DNA from: Avena insularis
Lineage: Eukaryota > Streptophyta > Magnoliopsida > Poales > Poaceae
Direction of reading: 5' to 3'
Length of the DNA stretch: 64,000 nt
Assembly (NCBI GenBank): GCA_023614405.1
Contig: CM042686.1
Span: 348,882,329 to 348,946,328 of the forward strand
The stretch's first letter is position 1; the number at the start of each line of letters is the position of its first letter. Positions 32,816-44,032 of this stretch are shown here, one piece after another. The position numbers and the translations under genes were made by a program. The notes under the pieces are model-generated. The model did no database searches, had not been told where the DNA came from, and saw only the letters and a list, made by a program, of their open reading frames with translations.

Positions 32816-35005
32816 TTATTAGCTTTCAGCTCTCATTGCCCCTATCATAAGCATCTTGAAGTGATTAAGGTTAAAATGAACAAACTATGGAGTATATGCT
32901 TCATAAAGTATAAGTTGGTATTCACATGTCCCTTGAATATGAGGGCCGCTCCTCATGCTACTCAAGTTTAGTTACTGGTAAATTCTTGTCATAGTAAGTA
33001 CATGGGTATCATAGAGAACCGCCAACGTGGTACCCCTTGCACATGAGACATGAGCTATCCCATAACTAAAAATACAAGGCAAGCAGACAATGAGCATCTC
33101 AGCAATATTCTTATTTACCATGGGAAAATGGTGCTTTTTTATCTCCTTCCTCTTTTCTCATCTTTTTTTTTTCTTTTTCTCAATCTCTATCTCTCTTTTT
33201 TTATAAGAAGAATGCTTCATAGTTTGCTCACTATGGTGATGCTGCAAGTTTCCACCATGATTAGGCATGGCTTAGGCTAGCAGCCCAGGCGTTTCTCTAA
33301 CACACATACATAACTCCATGGACTTACAAGCTCCCCTTTCATTTCACACTGACGACATCCATAAACAAAAGAGCATGATATCAACTGGGTACAATGTACA
33401 AGTGCAATGTTGAAAGATTTCCCCAGGACAACATGGTTCTGCTAATTCCCAACGTATAAGTGCAAGCATATACAACATAGATGACACAATGGTTCAAGTT
33501 TATTAGGGGCAAGAAAAGTAAAGTGTGCCATCAAGTTCGTGAGAGCTGTAATCACTAATTTTCACATAAGAAGTTTAATTCGGAAGGTAGATAAAAACAT
33601 GAATATACTTGGAATAGGAAATGCTAATAGGTAGGTATGGTGGACTCTTTGGAATAACTTGGTTTTATTTGTAGTTGGATGCATGAGTGGAACTCATACT
33701 TGGTATGGAGGCTAGCAAAAGACTAGGAGCGACCAACTAAGAGAGCAATAATGACCATAATCATGCAACACGATAAAACATTATTAATTAAAACAGAAAG
33801 TGATATTACAAGTCAAAAACTAAATGATCATAGAGACTATGGTGACTTGGTATAGTTTTAACATGGTGTGAGCATGCGCCAAGTCAACCCAAATAAAGCA
33901 TTAAAGGAGAATACCACAATATTATGCTTTTATATGCTAAAACAACGCATGATTCTTTGAAGGCACATTAAGCAATATCAATTGTTTATAACATGTCATG
34001 CTACATCAATAATCACTAAGCATAAAGCCAAAACAATATCAAGCATGACATTATAAAGTCTAGGTCACAGTCAAAAACAAGCTCCTTTTTACCACTTAAG
34101 CATCAACTTTCCTACTCTTTTCCAATCGAAATCAAACTATTAGAAAACCATCATATATGAATGTGGGGTCCAACAAATTTATTCAAGCAAACTAAGCAAA
34201 CGAAAACTAAAAACAAAATGAAGACGCTCCAAGAACAACACAATTATGCATGAAACAATAAAAATGAAGTGTTTGGAAGAAACCTGCATTTTTTATTGAT
34301 GAAGAAGGGGATGCCTTGGGCATCCCCTAGCTTTGACGCTTGTACTTCTTGAAAATTTCTTGGGGTGAGACGGGTGGCATCCCCAAGCTTGAGCTTTTGT
34401 CCATTCTTCATCTTATCACATTACTCTTCCCTACACTTTAAAATTTCCTTCATACAAAACTTCACACAATCTTTATTAGCAACATTAGTGTACTCAAGAT
34501 AATAAGTCTTTTGGTTCAGTTTCAACACAAGTAAAACTTCCATTAAAACAAAGCTACTGTAGTTCAAATGATCAAAGAAAACTCAAAGAGAAAGAGATTA
34601 AGAGGCAAATGCAAATAATGGCAGAAATCTGTCAAAACAGACCAGCAGGTGAAAATCGATTTATTCGAAGACCTTCTATTGCTCAAATCGATTAGTGTTG
34701 AACTAACGAAAGTTAGATAACAACGTGGGGCAGAAGCAAAAAAAAATAGAGCTCAAACCGACGTACATAGATTTTTCACGATTTTTTACAGCGAAGCACA
34801 AAAATCTGTTTCGGGACAGCAAATTTCTCAAGTCTTACTTATCTCTCATTAGAGGTTACTCTTGGCACAAAACCACAAAAAAATGATAAGGAGAGGTTAT
34901 TACTGAAGCAATAACTTCCAAGACTCAACTAAAACTTTTGGGTTATCTCCCAATTAGTACTTTTCTTTAACGCCTTTAAGTTAGGCATAAGAGGCAAGAA
35001 AAGAA
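32816..35005 (-). other. 3' non-coding region of element G
   Basis: AT-rich. It contains the Athila-style phrase AAGCTTGGGGATGCCACC on the minus strand (about 34388-34370) and GGGGATGCCCAAGGCATCCCC, a strong hairpin at about 34330-34310. No supported ORF. No 3' LTR or polypurine tract is seen before the junction. Confidence 0.65.
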
Positions 35006-35932
35006 TCAAGTATTCTCAAATGAAGAAGCATGAAGAGCAAATTTTGTTTTAATAGGAGAGGCAAAAGGAATCTTCTCTCTCTTCTTAGGTAAGTGTTCTA
35101 TACCTTTCTTGAGTGGAAATTGATATTTAATGGTGCCTTCTTTCATATCAATAATGGCACCAACAGTTCTAAGAAAAGGTCTTCCCAAAGTAATAGGACA
35201 AGAAGCATTGCATTCAACATCCAAAACATAGAAATCAACGGGGACATAGGCATTGTTAACCATAACATCATTAATACTACCCATGAGTTTCTTTTTAGCA
35301 TTATCATCAAGTTGGACATTTAAATAACAATCTTCCAATGGTGGCAAATCAAGCATTTCATAAATCTTTCTAGGCATAATAGAAACACTACTATCAAGAT
35401 CACATAAAGCTTTGAGATCAAAATCATTCACTTTCATATTAATGATGGGTTCCCAACCATCTCCCAATTTCATAGGAATAGAAGCTTTATGTTTCATCTT
35501 TTCTTCTTTAATTTTTATGAGAGCATCAGTAATGGGTTTTGTAAAGGCCATAATCATAGCACTAGCATTAGGACTTTTAGCAAGCTTTTGTAGGAACATA
35601 ATTACTTCAGAGATATTGCAACCATCAAGATCAAAATCATAATTATCATCTAAAGTAGTAGAGCTATTGTTTCCCATATTTCGAAGAATTTCAGCATTTT
35701 TATTAGAAAAGGTTCCATTGGATTTACTAGCTTCAACATTAGTGGTAGTGATAGTAGAAATACTAATATTTCTAGCAATTTCATCTTCTCTTTCCCACTT
35801 AGCATGCAATTCAGCTAACAGTCTAACATTTTCATCAATCCTAACTTGTATGGCATTAGTAGGAGCAAAGGGGTTTTCAATAGTTTCAGGTTTAGCAGCT
35901 ATTTTATTCAAAGAAGATTGTGCTTTAGACAA
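35006..35932 (-). CDS. Element G gag C-terminus and protease, 308 codons open
   Basis: The longest uninterrupted retrotransposon frame in the window. The first half is the variable linker (RNMGNNSSTTLDDNYDFDLD). The second half is an Athila-type aspartic protease with KLGDGWEPIINMKVNDFDLK, active site ALCDLDSSVSIMP, and the flap/C-terminal region PVDFYVLDVECNASCPITLG followed by RPFLRT. The active site reads D-L-D-S-S where the family has D-L-G-S-S: the catalytic Asp is kept but Gly is changed. It ends in ALHASSFENT and a stop, with no RT after it. In the intact family this would be continuous with gag upstream, but here a stop and frame change separate them. The listed start is simply the first Met. 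Confidence 0.78.
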   Translation of the reverse strand: MSKAQSSLNKIAAKPETIENPFAPTNAIQVRIDENVRLLAELHAKWEREDEIARNISISTITTTNVEASKSNGTFSNKNAEILRNMGNNSSTTLDDNYDFDLDGCNISEVIMFLQKLAKSPNASAMIMAFTKPITDALIKIKEEKMKHKASIPMKLGDGWEPIINMKVNDFDLKALCDLDSSVSIMPRKIYEMLDLPPLEDCYLNVQLDDNAKKKLMGSINDVMVNNAYVPVDFYVLDVECNASCPITLGRPFLRTVGAIIDMKEGTIKYQFPLKKGIEHLPKKREKIPFASPIKTKFALHASSFENT

Positions 35933-36939
35933 TGATGCTATATTTCAGCATTAGAGTGTTTTTCTTGAATAGTTTTATTGAAAGCAGTTTGTTTACTAAT
36001 GAAATCTTTAAGCATGACTTCAAGTTCAGAGGGTGCACTTCTATTATTGTTGTAGGAATTTCCATAAGAATTACCATTATAGGGAGGATATGGCTTAGAA
36101 TTATTATTACCAAAATTATTCCTGTAGGCATTGTTGCTAAAATTATTGTTTCAAATAAAGTTCACATCAACTTGCTCTTATTGAGCAACCAAAGAGGCTA
36201 AGGGAACATGATTTGGATCAATATGAGCTTTCCCATTAACAAGCATAGACATAATAACATCAATTTTATCACTCAAGGAGGATGTTTCTTCAACCTAATT
36301 TACCTTCTTACCTTGTGGAGCTCTCTCAGTGTGCCATTCAGAATAGTTAACCATCATATTATCCAGAAGCTTTGTTGCAGCACCCAAAGTAATGGTCATA
36401 AAGGTACCTCCAGCAGCAGAATCCAATAGATGTTTGAAGAATAATTCAGTCATATATAAATGGTTTGGATAATCATCCAAGCAGTCAGTCCATGAGTGGG
36501 ACAATTCTTTGCCAAAGATTTCATTCTTTCCCAAGCTTGAGCAACATGTTCATTATCAAATTTTTTAAATTTCATTATTTCACTTCTTAGCAGGAGGATA
36601 GTATTTTCCAATGAAAGCATCTTTGCATTTAGTCCAAGAATCAATACTATTTCTTGTTAGGGATTGCAACCATTCTTTAGCTTTTCCTCTCAAAGAGAAA
36701 GGAAACAATTTAATCTTAATAATATCCCCATCTATATCCCTATGTTTTTTCATCTCACAAAGTTCAACAAAGTTATTAATATGAGCAGAAGCATCTTCAG
36801 TACCAATACCAGAAAATTCTTCTCTCATAACAAGATTGAGTAAAGCAGGTTTAATTTCAAAGAAAGTAGCTTCAGGAACAGGTGGAGCAATAGGTGTGCA
36901 CACGAAATCATTGTAGTTGGTGCCATTGAAGTCACACAA
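35933..36939 (-). pseudogene. Element G gag N-terminal part, broken
   Basis: The minus-strand ATG at 36939 opens MCDFNGTNYNDFVCTPIAPP, followed by the Athila gag core (FEIKPALLNLVMREEFSG, DASAHINNFVELCE, LFPFSLRGKAKEWLQSL, KCKDAFIGKYYPP). A frame change near 36590 leads to KFDNEHVAQAWERMKSL and, after another, to GLTA...DCLDDYP and LDSAAGGTFM. An Asn-rich tail (NNAYRNNFGNNNSKPYPPYN, about 36140-36080) follows, typical of Athila gag. At least two frameshifts and several stops separate it from the protease frame. Confidence 0.8.
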
Positions 36940-37122
36940 CTTAGTGTTTTCAAGAGTAGTCGTTTTTTGTGTTTTTAATCAAGAAAGCGAACTAGTATAA
37001 CTAATTTTTTTGTGTTTTTGATAAAGAAATAAGCAAACAAAGAAGAAAGAAACTAAGCAAAACAAAAAACAAAGTAAAGAGATTGGTTATGAGGGACTCC
37101 CCTTGTGAAGATGTCCTTGACT

Positions 37123-37140
37123 CCCTGGCAACGACGCCAG
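37123..37140 (-). other. Primer-binding site of element G
   Basis: On the minus strand CTGGCGTCGTTGCCAGGGAG lies about 10 bases after the LTR end. It is a lightly mutated tRNA-Asp-type site (TGGCGCCGTTGCCGGGGA). Confidence 0.85.
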
Positions 37141-37150
37141 AAAAATAGCT

Positions 37151-38686
37151 TGATGGCTGAAAATATATTTGAGCTCGTTGGGGAACCCCAAGTGGAAGGT
37201 ATGATGAGCACAACAACAAGTTTTCCCTCAGTTATGAAACCAAGGTTATCGAACCAGTAGGAGCAAGGAAACACCTCCAAGGTGTTGTTTCCATCCTGCA
37301 CAACACAACCACAGAACTTTGCCCCCAACTTACAGTGAGGTTGTCAATCTCACCGGTTTTGCTGAAAACAAAGGATTAAACGTATTGTGTGGAAGATAGT
37401 AATTGCTTGCAGAAAGTAAACAGAAAACAGTAAATAGTAGATTGTAGATTGATGGTAAAAGAATGGACCGGGGTCCATAGTTCACTAGAGGTGATTCTCC
37501 TTAAGATAGATGACATGTTGGGTGAACAAATTACAGCGGGGCAATTGACAGACACCGAGAAATCATACATGCATATACTAATCATCTTGACTCCTATGAG
37601 ATTTGATTGGGCATTGCAACGTTATACACAGACCGTGATCCAACAGCATCTATGACTAATAATCCACCTTCAGGTTATCATCTGAACCCCCTACAGTATT
37701 AAGTTGAGAGCCATAGATAATTGCATTAAGAAAAGTGTGTAAAGTAAACTATACGATTGTTCTATGAACAAAGGATTGTTGTTTTCTTCCTAGTAGGAAC
37801 AACACATCTAGTAACTTAGAGATTAATGGCACTTCCCCAGATTTCTAGAGGCATGAACCCACTATCGAGCATAAATACTCCCTCTTGGAGTTGCTAGCAT
37901 CTACTCGGCCAAGATAGCTACTAACAACGGAAAACATACAAGATCACAAATAACAAAGACATGATAGAATCAATAATCAATCTGAAATAGCATCTCAATA
38001 TCCATCAGATCCTCGGAAACACAACATGTATGATTACAAATAGATGATCTTGATCATGAACGGAGATCACAAGATCTAAACATGGTAGCAAAAAGGAGAA
38101 AGAACCAACCATCTAGCTACTACATGGACCCATAGTCCAGGGATGAACTACTCACACATCACACCGGAGGCAAGAATGGTGATGAAGAAGGCCTCCAGGG
38201 TGATCTCTCCCCTCTGGCAGGGTGCTGGGAAGAGCTTCAGATCCCTCCCGATCTAGGGATGGAGATGGCGGCGGCTATAGACTCTTTCATGGAATTTTGA
38301 ACGGGTACTTTGGGTTTCTGCATCGGAGGCTTCTTATAGGCAAAAGGGGAGGTCGAGAGGGTGCCCGAGGTGGCTGCACACCCTAGGCGCGAGCCAGGGG
38401 GTGTGGCCCCCTCGAGGCCCTTCTCCGTCTTGTCTTCTGGTTCCGTGTTCCCCTCAGTGAAATATTGACTTTGGCTTTTGTCCCATCCAATTCCGAGAAT
38501 ATTCATTTTATAGATTTTCTAGAACCAAAGACAGAAGAAAACAGGCAACTGGCACTGTGGCATCTTGTTAATAGGTTAGTCCCAGAAAATGTATAAAAAT
38601 ACTCCAAAGTGTGGACAAAATATAAGAAAGTAGATATAAAACAGTCATGGAATGTCAAAAATTAGAGATATGTTTGCAACGTATCA
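37151..38686 (-). repeat. 5' LTR of element G
   Basis: 1536 bp; on the minus strand from TGATACGTTGCAAAC to TTTTCAGCCATCA. It ends next to the primer site, which identifies it as the 5' LTR. The upstream flank is the 3' non-coding part of element C. Confidence 0.87.
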
Positions 38687-38940
38687 GTCAGTACTCTGGA
38701 ATCCACATAAAAACATCAGAAAACATGTAGACCAGAAAACTTAAGCTAACGCCCGTAGGCGTAACTTTCACAAGTGCAAATGTGCAAACTTGCGCATAAA
38801 GGATTTATATGATCCAAAAATGAACAACTAAAGGAGGTAAAAGACTCCGAAAATATGAGTGAACCAAATACTTTATTTCATTGATCATATAAAGTACTTA
38901 TTACATAATATAGAATATGCTAAGTGTAGAAGGGACATAG
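38687..38940 (-). other. 3' non-coding start of element C
   Basis: Directly follows the end of the integrase frame on the minus strand. It is AT-rich and cut by the LTR of element G at 38686. Confidence 0.6.
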
Positions 38941-39349
38941 CTATGCTATGTTCCATGGCCGATCTGTCTCCAGGAAATCATCATTGGAGTCACGTTGCCT
39001 GTGCTTGCGCTTTTCTGTCCTATCTTTCAACTCACGAATATCGACAAGGTAATAGGAACCATTGAGCAATGCTTTTCTTATGACGAACGGTCCTTCCCAA
39101 GTAGGGGATAATTTGTGTGATTTTTCCTGCTTGAGTCTAAGCACCAATCCCCCTCTTTAAACGAGTGATGCCTAACGTGGCGACTATGGTAGCCGTGTAG
39201 CTTCTACTGGTATACGGCGGATCTCTGGCATGCCAGCACGTGCTCTTCCTCCAGTAGGTCCACAAATAAGCGTCTAGATTCTTCAGTGTCATCTTCATCA
39301 TAAGAAGCGACTCTTGGTGCGTCGTGGAGGATGTTGGATTGTAGGATAG
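38941..39349 (-). pseudogene. Element C integrase C-terminus
   Basis: Continuation of the integrase interrupted by element D. It shows HDAPRVASYDEDDTEESRRL, LEEEHVLACQRSAVYQ and the terminal block RLKQEKSHKLSPTWEGPFVI followed by NGSYYLVDIRELKDR and RPWNIA. This is the usual end of Gypsy pol (GPF...RPWN.A/NLLRPF). At least one in-frame stop (after AVYQ) and a frame change are present. Confidence 0.85.
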
Positions 39350-40246
39350 TGTCGGGGGAATAAACCCCGGGTAGGCCAAGCCAGGCTCAACTGGCTAGCT
39401 CCAGGGAGGCCTGGCCTGATGGTCGCAAGACAAGGAACCACAACCGGTTGGACTTCTCCATCCGGTCCACCCTCAAGATTCCCAGATGGCCCTACTAGCC
39501 AGGTGACCATAAGAGCCGGCTGGGTAGCCACCTCTACCCGGCCGTCTCGGATCCGTTGGCCAAAGATACGGAGGGGCTGACATTCCTTGATGCGCACACC
39601 CCTGACTGGACAGGCTGGCATGCTGCCCTAGCGGCGCTACAAGACGATGGTGCCAAAGCACCAAGGCTGGGAGCTGACGAGTAATTCACCGACTAACAAG
39701 TAAAGCGTCGGCTGACGAGTAAAGTGCCAAGCTGATGAGTAAAGCGCCGGGTGGCGTCTAAAGCAATGGCACTAGACACTGTAGCGTTCTCCCCTTGTAC
39801 TGAAGGCTTGACCGGGTCTTGGCCCATCGGCTAGGCCTGGCCAGCCGGCTCGCTTTGTAAACCCAAAGCGCAAACTCTAAACCCTAGAGCCCACAATGTA
39901 ACCTACCTCTCCCAACCATTATATAAGGGGGGTAGTGCTAGGGTTCTAGTTAGAAATTACAAGCTACAAGTTCTCCATACTTCATAAGTTTGATATTTCA
40001 TCTTCTTCTAGCTCTCCATAGTAGCTAGGGAAACAACTCAAGGAGCACTTGTACTGATCATTCGCTCCCCATGTAGTATATCCTTGTAGGAGTAGGAGTT
40101 TTACCTCATACAGAGGGCTCCGAACCTGGGTACATCCCTGTGTTTGTAGTATCTGTGCCCAACCCGTTGTGAATAGCCACCGATAGCATCCTAATTGTCC
40201 CCTTCATGCCATCCCTGATGGCACTGCCATGTTCCACACCATGATA
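39350..40246 (+). repeat. 5' LTR of element D
   Basis: It starts TGTCGGGGGAATAAACCCCG and ends CCACACCATGATA. It contains a short degenerate tandem repeat of about 19 bp, CTGACGAGTAAAGC(G/A)CCGG, at 39672-39750, and a TATA-like ATTATATAAGG at about 39920. Confidence 0.9.
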
Positions 40247-40247
40247 G

Positions 40248-40265
40248 TTGGCATGCACCATGGGG
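40248..40265 (+). other. Primer-binding site of element D
   Basis: TTGGCATGCACCATGGGGC starts one base after the LTR. It is a mutated form of the TGGCGCxCACCGTGGGGC site shared by Tat/RIRE2-type elements. Confidence 0.78.
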
Positions 40266-42010
40266 CACATCGCTTTGGCTGGGGTCATCTTTCACATGGG
40301 ACTTCTGCTCGTCGCCGGTGAGCGAGTCCCCTCTAGCCTTGTCCTCACTTTTGGCTCCTTTGACTACGTCCTCGACAACACATCCTGCTTTAGTGGGGAA
40401 ACCTTCCCAAGTGACGGCTCTATCATGCACTTCAGCAAGCACCACGTCTACGTCACCACCATTGCCAAGAACTTCCCTTGCGAGGTCATCACCATCTCCG
40501 GCATGCCGCCTGGGTTCTCCGCCCCGTGCCTCGCCAGTAGTAGCGTCGAGGTCATGATGGCTGGTGCAGCCGAAGGCCGCCGCCCACCTCTAGAGCGCAA
40601 CACATGCGCCAACGATGCTCCTCCGCGCGAGGAAGACCCAAATCCGCTGGCCCCCTCCATCTAGAACTTCCGCATCCCCATCATCCTCGAGGTAGACCCA
40701 ACGATATCCGCGTCTGCGCTGGAAGCCATGTGCCAGAACCTCCTGGACGAAGCTAGCAAGGTTGCCGCCCGCCAACGCCACCTAGAAGCAACCATGCGTG
40801 AGTACGACATCGCGCATGGTTTCACCCGCTTACCCGGTGCCAACCAGCAGAGTCCTTCCTAGGGCCGTAACTTGGGCTCGGAACTGGACCGTGCTGCTTA
40901 CTCACGCGCCCACATGGCTCAACCGGTTTACAGTACTCCCGCCAAGAACATGAGGGCCGCAGAAGCAGCTGCCGCTAAGCTAAGCCACCTGGAGGGTGAC
41001 GAGTTGTGTTGCTAGTAGGCACACGTCCAACTCCTCATCGCTACAGCCAACAAGCAGCAGGCCGAGGCAAGCGCAAGCCTCAGAGGAAACAGCAAGAGCC
41101 AGCAGCCTCGCTGGGTGGCGCATTCGGCTACAAGCGGTAGCAGGGCCTCCTCTCCGAATGCTACAAAGAAGAACAACTGTTTACGTGGCGGATCAGCCGG
41201 CCGTGGGAAAAATCCAAGTGAAGCCGCGGTTGTCACCAGCAGAAACCGTGATCCGGCTGACGAAGCCGGAAGAACCAACGTGCCACACAAGTCTCACCTT
41301 TCACGATGACTTGGCCCGCTTGAGCCAGAAGAGCCGCGGGATGCATGGGCATGCATCGATCTGCTGGTCCAGTCATGTGCGCTAGAAGAAGAAAGTCCAG
41401 CTGGCCCAAGATGTTTCGGACCATGCATCCAGAATGAAAACATTTCCAAAGGTATTTTCGCTTTCAAGCGACACGCCGAAGTACAATGGCATGGTCAAGC
41501 CGGAGGGCTGGCTGGTGGACTGCACCACCGTGGTGGGCATCGCAAACAGCAACCGCTGGGTAGCCATGCGCTATGCCCCCTCATGCTCGTCGACTCGGCC
41601 AGAACATGGCTCAACTGCCTCCCCGACAATAACATCAATGCTTGGATCGATTTCGAGCAGGCGTTCGTCCGCAACCTCATTGGCACCTACAAGCGCCCGG
41701 GTCACCCGGCAAGCTCGCCCTATGTGTCAAGGTCAAAGACGAGACCGACCGCTCCTACATCACCCGGTGGATGAGCATGCACAACTCCTGCTAAGGGGTG
41801 CGCGAGCACCAAGAAGTTGACTTCTTCATCAACAGCTGCAGAGACGACACCATGCTAAAGCACAAGCTCCACCGGGTGGATCCCACCACCATGGCCAAGA
41901 CCCTGGCCATCACAGACAAGTACGCCACCACCGACGCAGCAATGAAGAGATCCATTCAGGTGGACGACCAGGGGCAGATCATCCTGGATATCTCCATGGT
42001 CCGACGCTAG
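40266..42010 (+). pseudogene. Element D gag
   Basis: The N-terminal part (to about 40861) is a variable region ending ALEAMCQNLLDEASKV and EYDIAHGFTRLPGANQQ. The core gag domain lies at 41434-42010 over three frames: MKTFPKVFSLSSDTPKYNGM, then LVDSARTWLNCLPDNNINAW with FEQAFVRNLIGTYKRPG, then HQEVDFFINSCRDDTMLKHK and AKTLAITDKYATTDAAM. These are the standard order of plant Gypsy gag. A stretch at 40862-41430 shows only a broken linker. The frameshifts at about 41580 and 41780 and multiple stops make it inactive. Confidence 0.82.
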
Positions 42011-43130
42011 CTAGATGGAAACAACAACAACTCTAGATGGCACACAAACCACCACGGAAATAGGAAGGATGACCAGCTTGATAACCAATATGGTTCTAGG
42101 CAGGAGGCAGCTGTTCAAGAGGAACCGGCTGCCGGAGGCTACCCGAGGCAGAAGCGTGATGACCAGCCGCCTCGGCCCAAGTACACCATCGAATCGATGC
42201 TTGATGGCACGTGTAAGTTCCATAGTGGCGGCAACAAGCCGGCTACACATACCACTCACCAGTGCATCTATATGAAGAGGATGGCCGAGGTTTGTGGGCT
42301 ACCACCACCACCCTCGCCTCCGCCAGCCGGTGGCTAGCAGGACAACCACGATCGCCAGAATCACCAGGACAATGATAGAGGAAACTATCCTCGCCAGGTG
42401 GGAAACTAACACATCTTCACCACCGAACCAGAAACCAAGCATAGTAAGAGGTGTCATGAATCGGAGGTGAATGCAATCCTTCCCCCTGTCCCACAATACC
42501 TAAACTAGCCTGAGAAAGAGATCATGTGGAGCCGAAAGGACCATCTAAATGTGCTACCGCACCCGGGCACGTACGCAATGGTCCTGGATCCCATTATCGT
42601 CTCCAAGAAGCACTCGTGTAGGTTCTCCGGCATCGTTGTTGATGGAGGTAGCAGCATCAACCTCCTATACCACAGCTCTCTTGACCTGCTCGGCATCAAC
42701 GCGTCCTAGCTAGAGCCATCCAATACCTCCTTCCACGGAGCCATTCCGGGTCCATCGCATTCGCCCATTGGTAGGATCCGGCTGGATGTCACCTTCGGAA
42801 CAGAAGACAATTTCCGCCGCGAGCCCATCTGGTTCAAGGTGGTCAACCTCTGTAGCACATACCACACCATTCTTGGATGACCAGCACTAACCAAGCTCAT
42901 GGCGCCACTGCACTACCCATACCTCAAGACGAAGCTCCCCGGACCAAAGGGAGTAATCGCCATCGTAGGTGACTATAGGCATTCGGCTGAATGCGCCACT
43001 GACGGCTCCAAGATAGCCGAATCCATGATCATCACAGAAGAGAAGTGCATCATCATGCAGAACGTGGCAGCCCTACGGGCGGACATGTTGGCTGGCGAGA
43101 CAAAGCTAGCCGGAGAGGCATAGTTCAAGC
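42011..43130 (+). pseudogene. Element D zinc knuckle and protease
   Basis: The knuckle at about 42207-42265 reads CKFHSGGNKPATHTTHQC (C-x2-H type). The protease at about 42600-42700 has the active site VVDGGSSINLLY (D-G-G instead of D-S-G), followed by HSPIGRIRLDVTFGTEDNF, STYHTILG and PYLKTKLPGPKGVIAIVGD. Stops occur at several points, including 42415, 42510 and after TILG. The linker to RT continues to about 43120. Confidence 0.8.
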
Positions 43131-44032
43131 CATCAAAGAGCACCAAGAAGATCCTGCTCAATGAAGCCGAGCCAGAAAAGTTCATCTTGGTCGGAGACGG
43201 CCATGATAGCAAATAGGAAAGCACGCTCCTCGACTTCCTCCATGAGAATCAGGATATCTTCGCATGGTCCCCCAAGGACATGCCTGGTGTTTCGAGGGAG
43301 CTCGCCGAGCACTCTTTACATGTCAGGCCGAATGCAAAGCCAGTCAAACAGTCACTACGCCACTTTGCTGAAGTGAAGAGAAGAACCATTGGAGAAGAAT
43401 TCACCTGGTTGCTGGCAGCCGGATTCATCATGGAGGTTTTCCACCCGGGATGGTTCGCAAACCTAGTGCTAGTGCTGAAAAAAGAACAAAACTTGGCTCA
43501 TGTGTGTTGACTAAACTAGCCTCAACAAAGCATGCCCCAAAGATCCATTCACCCTACCAAGGATATACCAAGTGATTGACTCCACGGTTGGCTGTTAGTT
43601 GTGGACGTTTCTGGACGCGTATTCTGGCTACCACCAGATCTGGCAAAACCATGTTGATCAAATAAAGATAGCATTCATCACCCTGTATGGGGCTTACTGC
43701 TACACCACCATGCCATTTGGACTGAAAAACACAGGTGCCACGTACCAACGTTGCATGCAGAAGTGCCTACAATTGTAGATTGACAGAAACATGCACGGCT
43801 ACATTGATGATGTGGTGGTTAATACAAAGGAGCAGCAAACACTCCTCGAAGACCTGAAGGAAACATTCGCCAACCTTGCTAGTTCTAGATGAAGCTGAAC
43901 TTGGACAAATGCATGTTTGGTGTCTCAGCTGGCCAACTCCTCGGTTTCCTCATCTCAGAACGTGGAATCGAGGCCAACCCGGAGAAGATCGGTGCAATCG
44001 AGCGCATGTAGCCGCCGCGGAATCTGCGCGAT
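43131..44032 (+). pseudogene. Element D reverse transcriptase
   Basis: The sequence reads ENQDIFAWSPKDMPGV, ELAEHSLHV, EFTWLLAAGFIMEVFHPGW, then TSLNKACPKDPFTLPR, FLDAYSGYHQIWQ, TMPFGLKNTGATYQRCMQ and the catalytic GYIDDVVVNTKEQ (about 43798-43836). It ends LNLDKCMFGVSAGQLLGFLI. The YIDD motif is intact. Stops at about 43508, 43600 and 43780 and a frame change near 43880 interrupt it. Confidence 0.87.

Larger units (their letters stand above)
32816..38686 (-). mobile_element. Fatima-like Athila element G, non-autonomous, 3' end missing
   Basis: Minus-strand order: 5' LTR (38686-37151), tRNA-Asp-type primer site, gag, gag-protease frame, then about 2.2 kb of non-coding 3' region. The LTR start TGATACGTTGCAAACATATC is close to the TGATACGTCTCCAACGTATC of Fatima-type Triticeae elements. 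No RT, RNase H or integrase exists between the protease stop (35006) and the 3' region, so it is a gag-protease-only derivative. The 3' LTR is missing at the junction with element B (about 32815, approximate). Confidence 0.82.
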
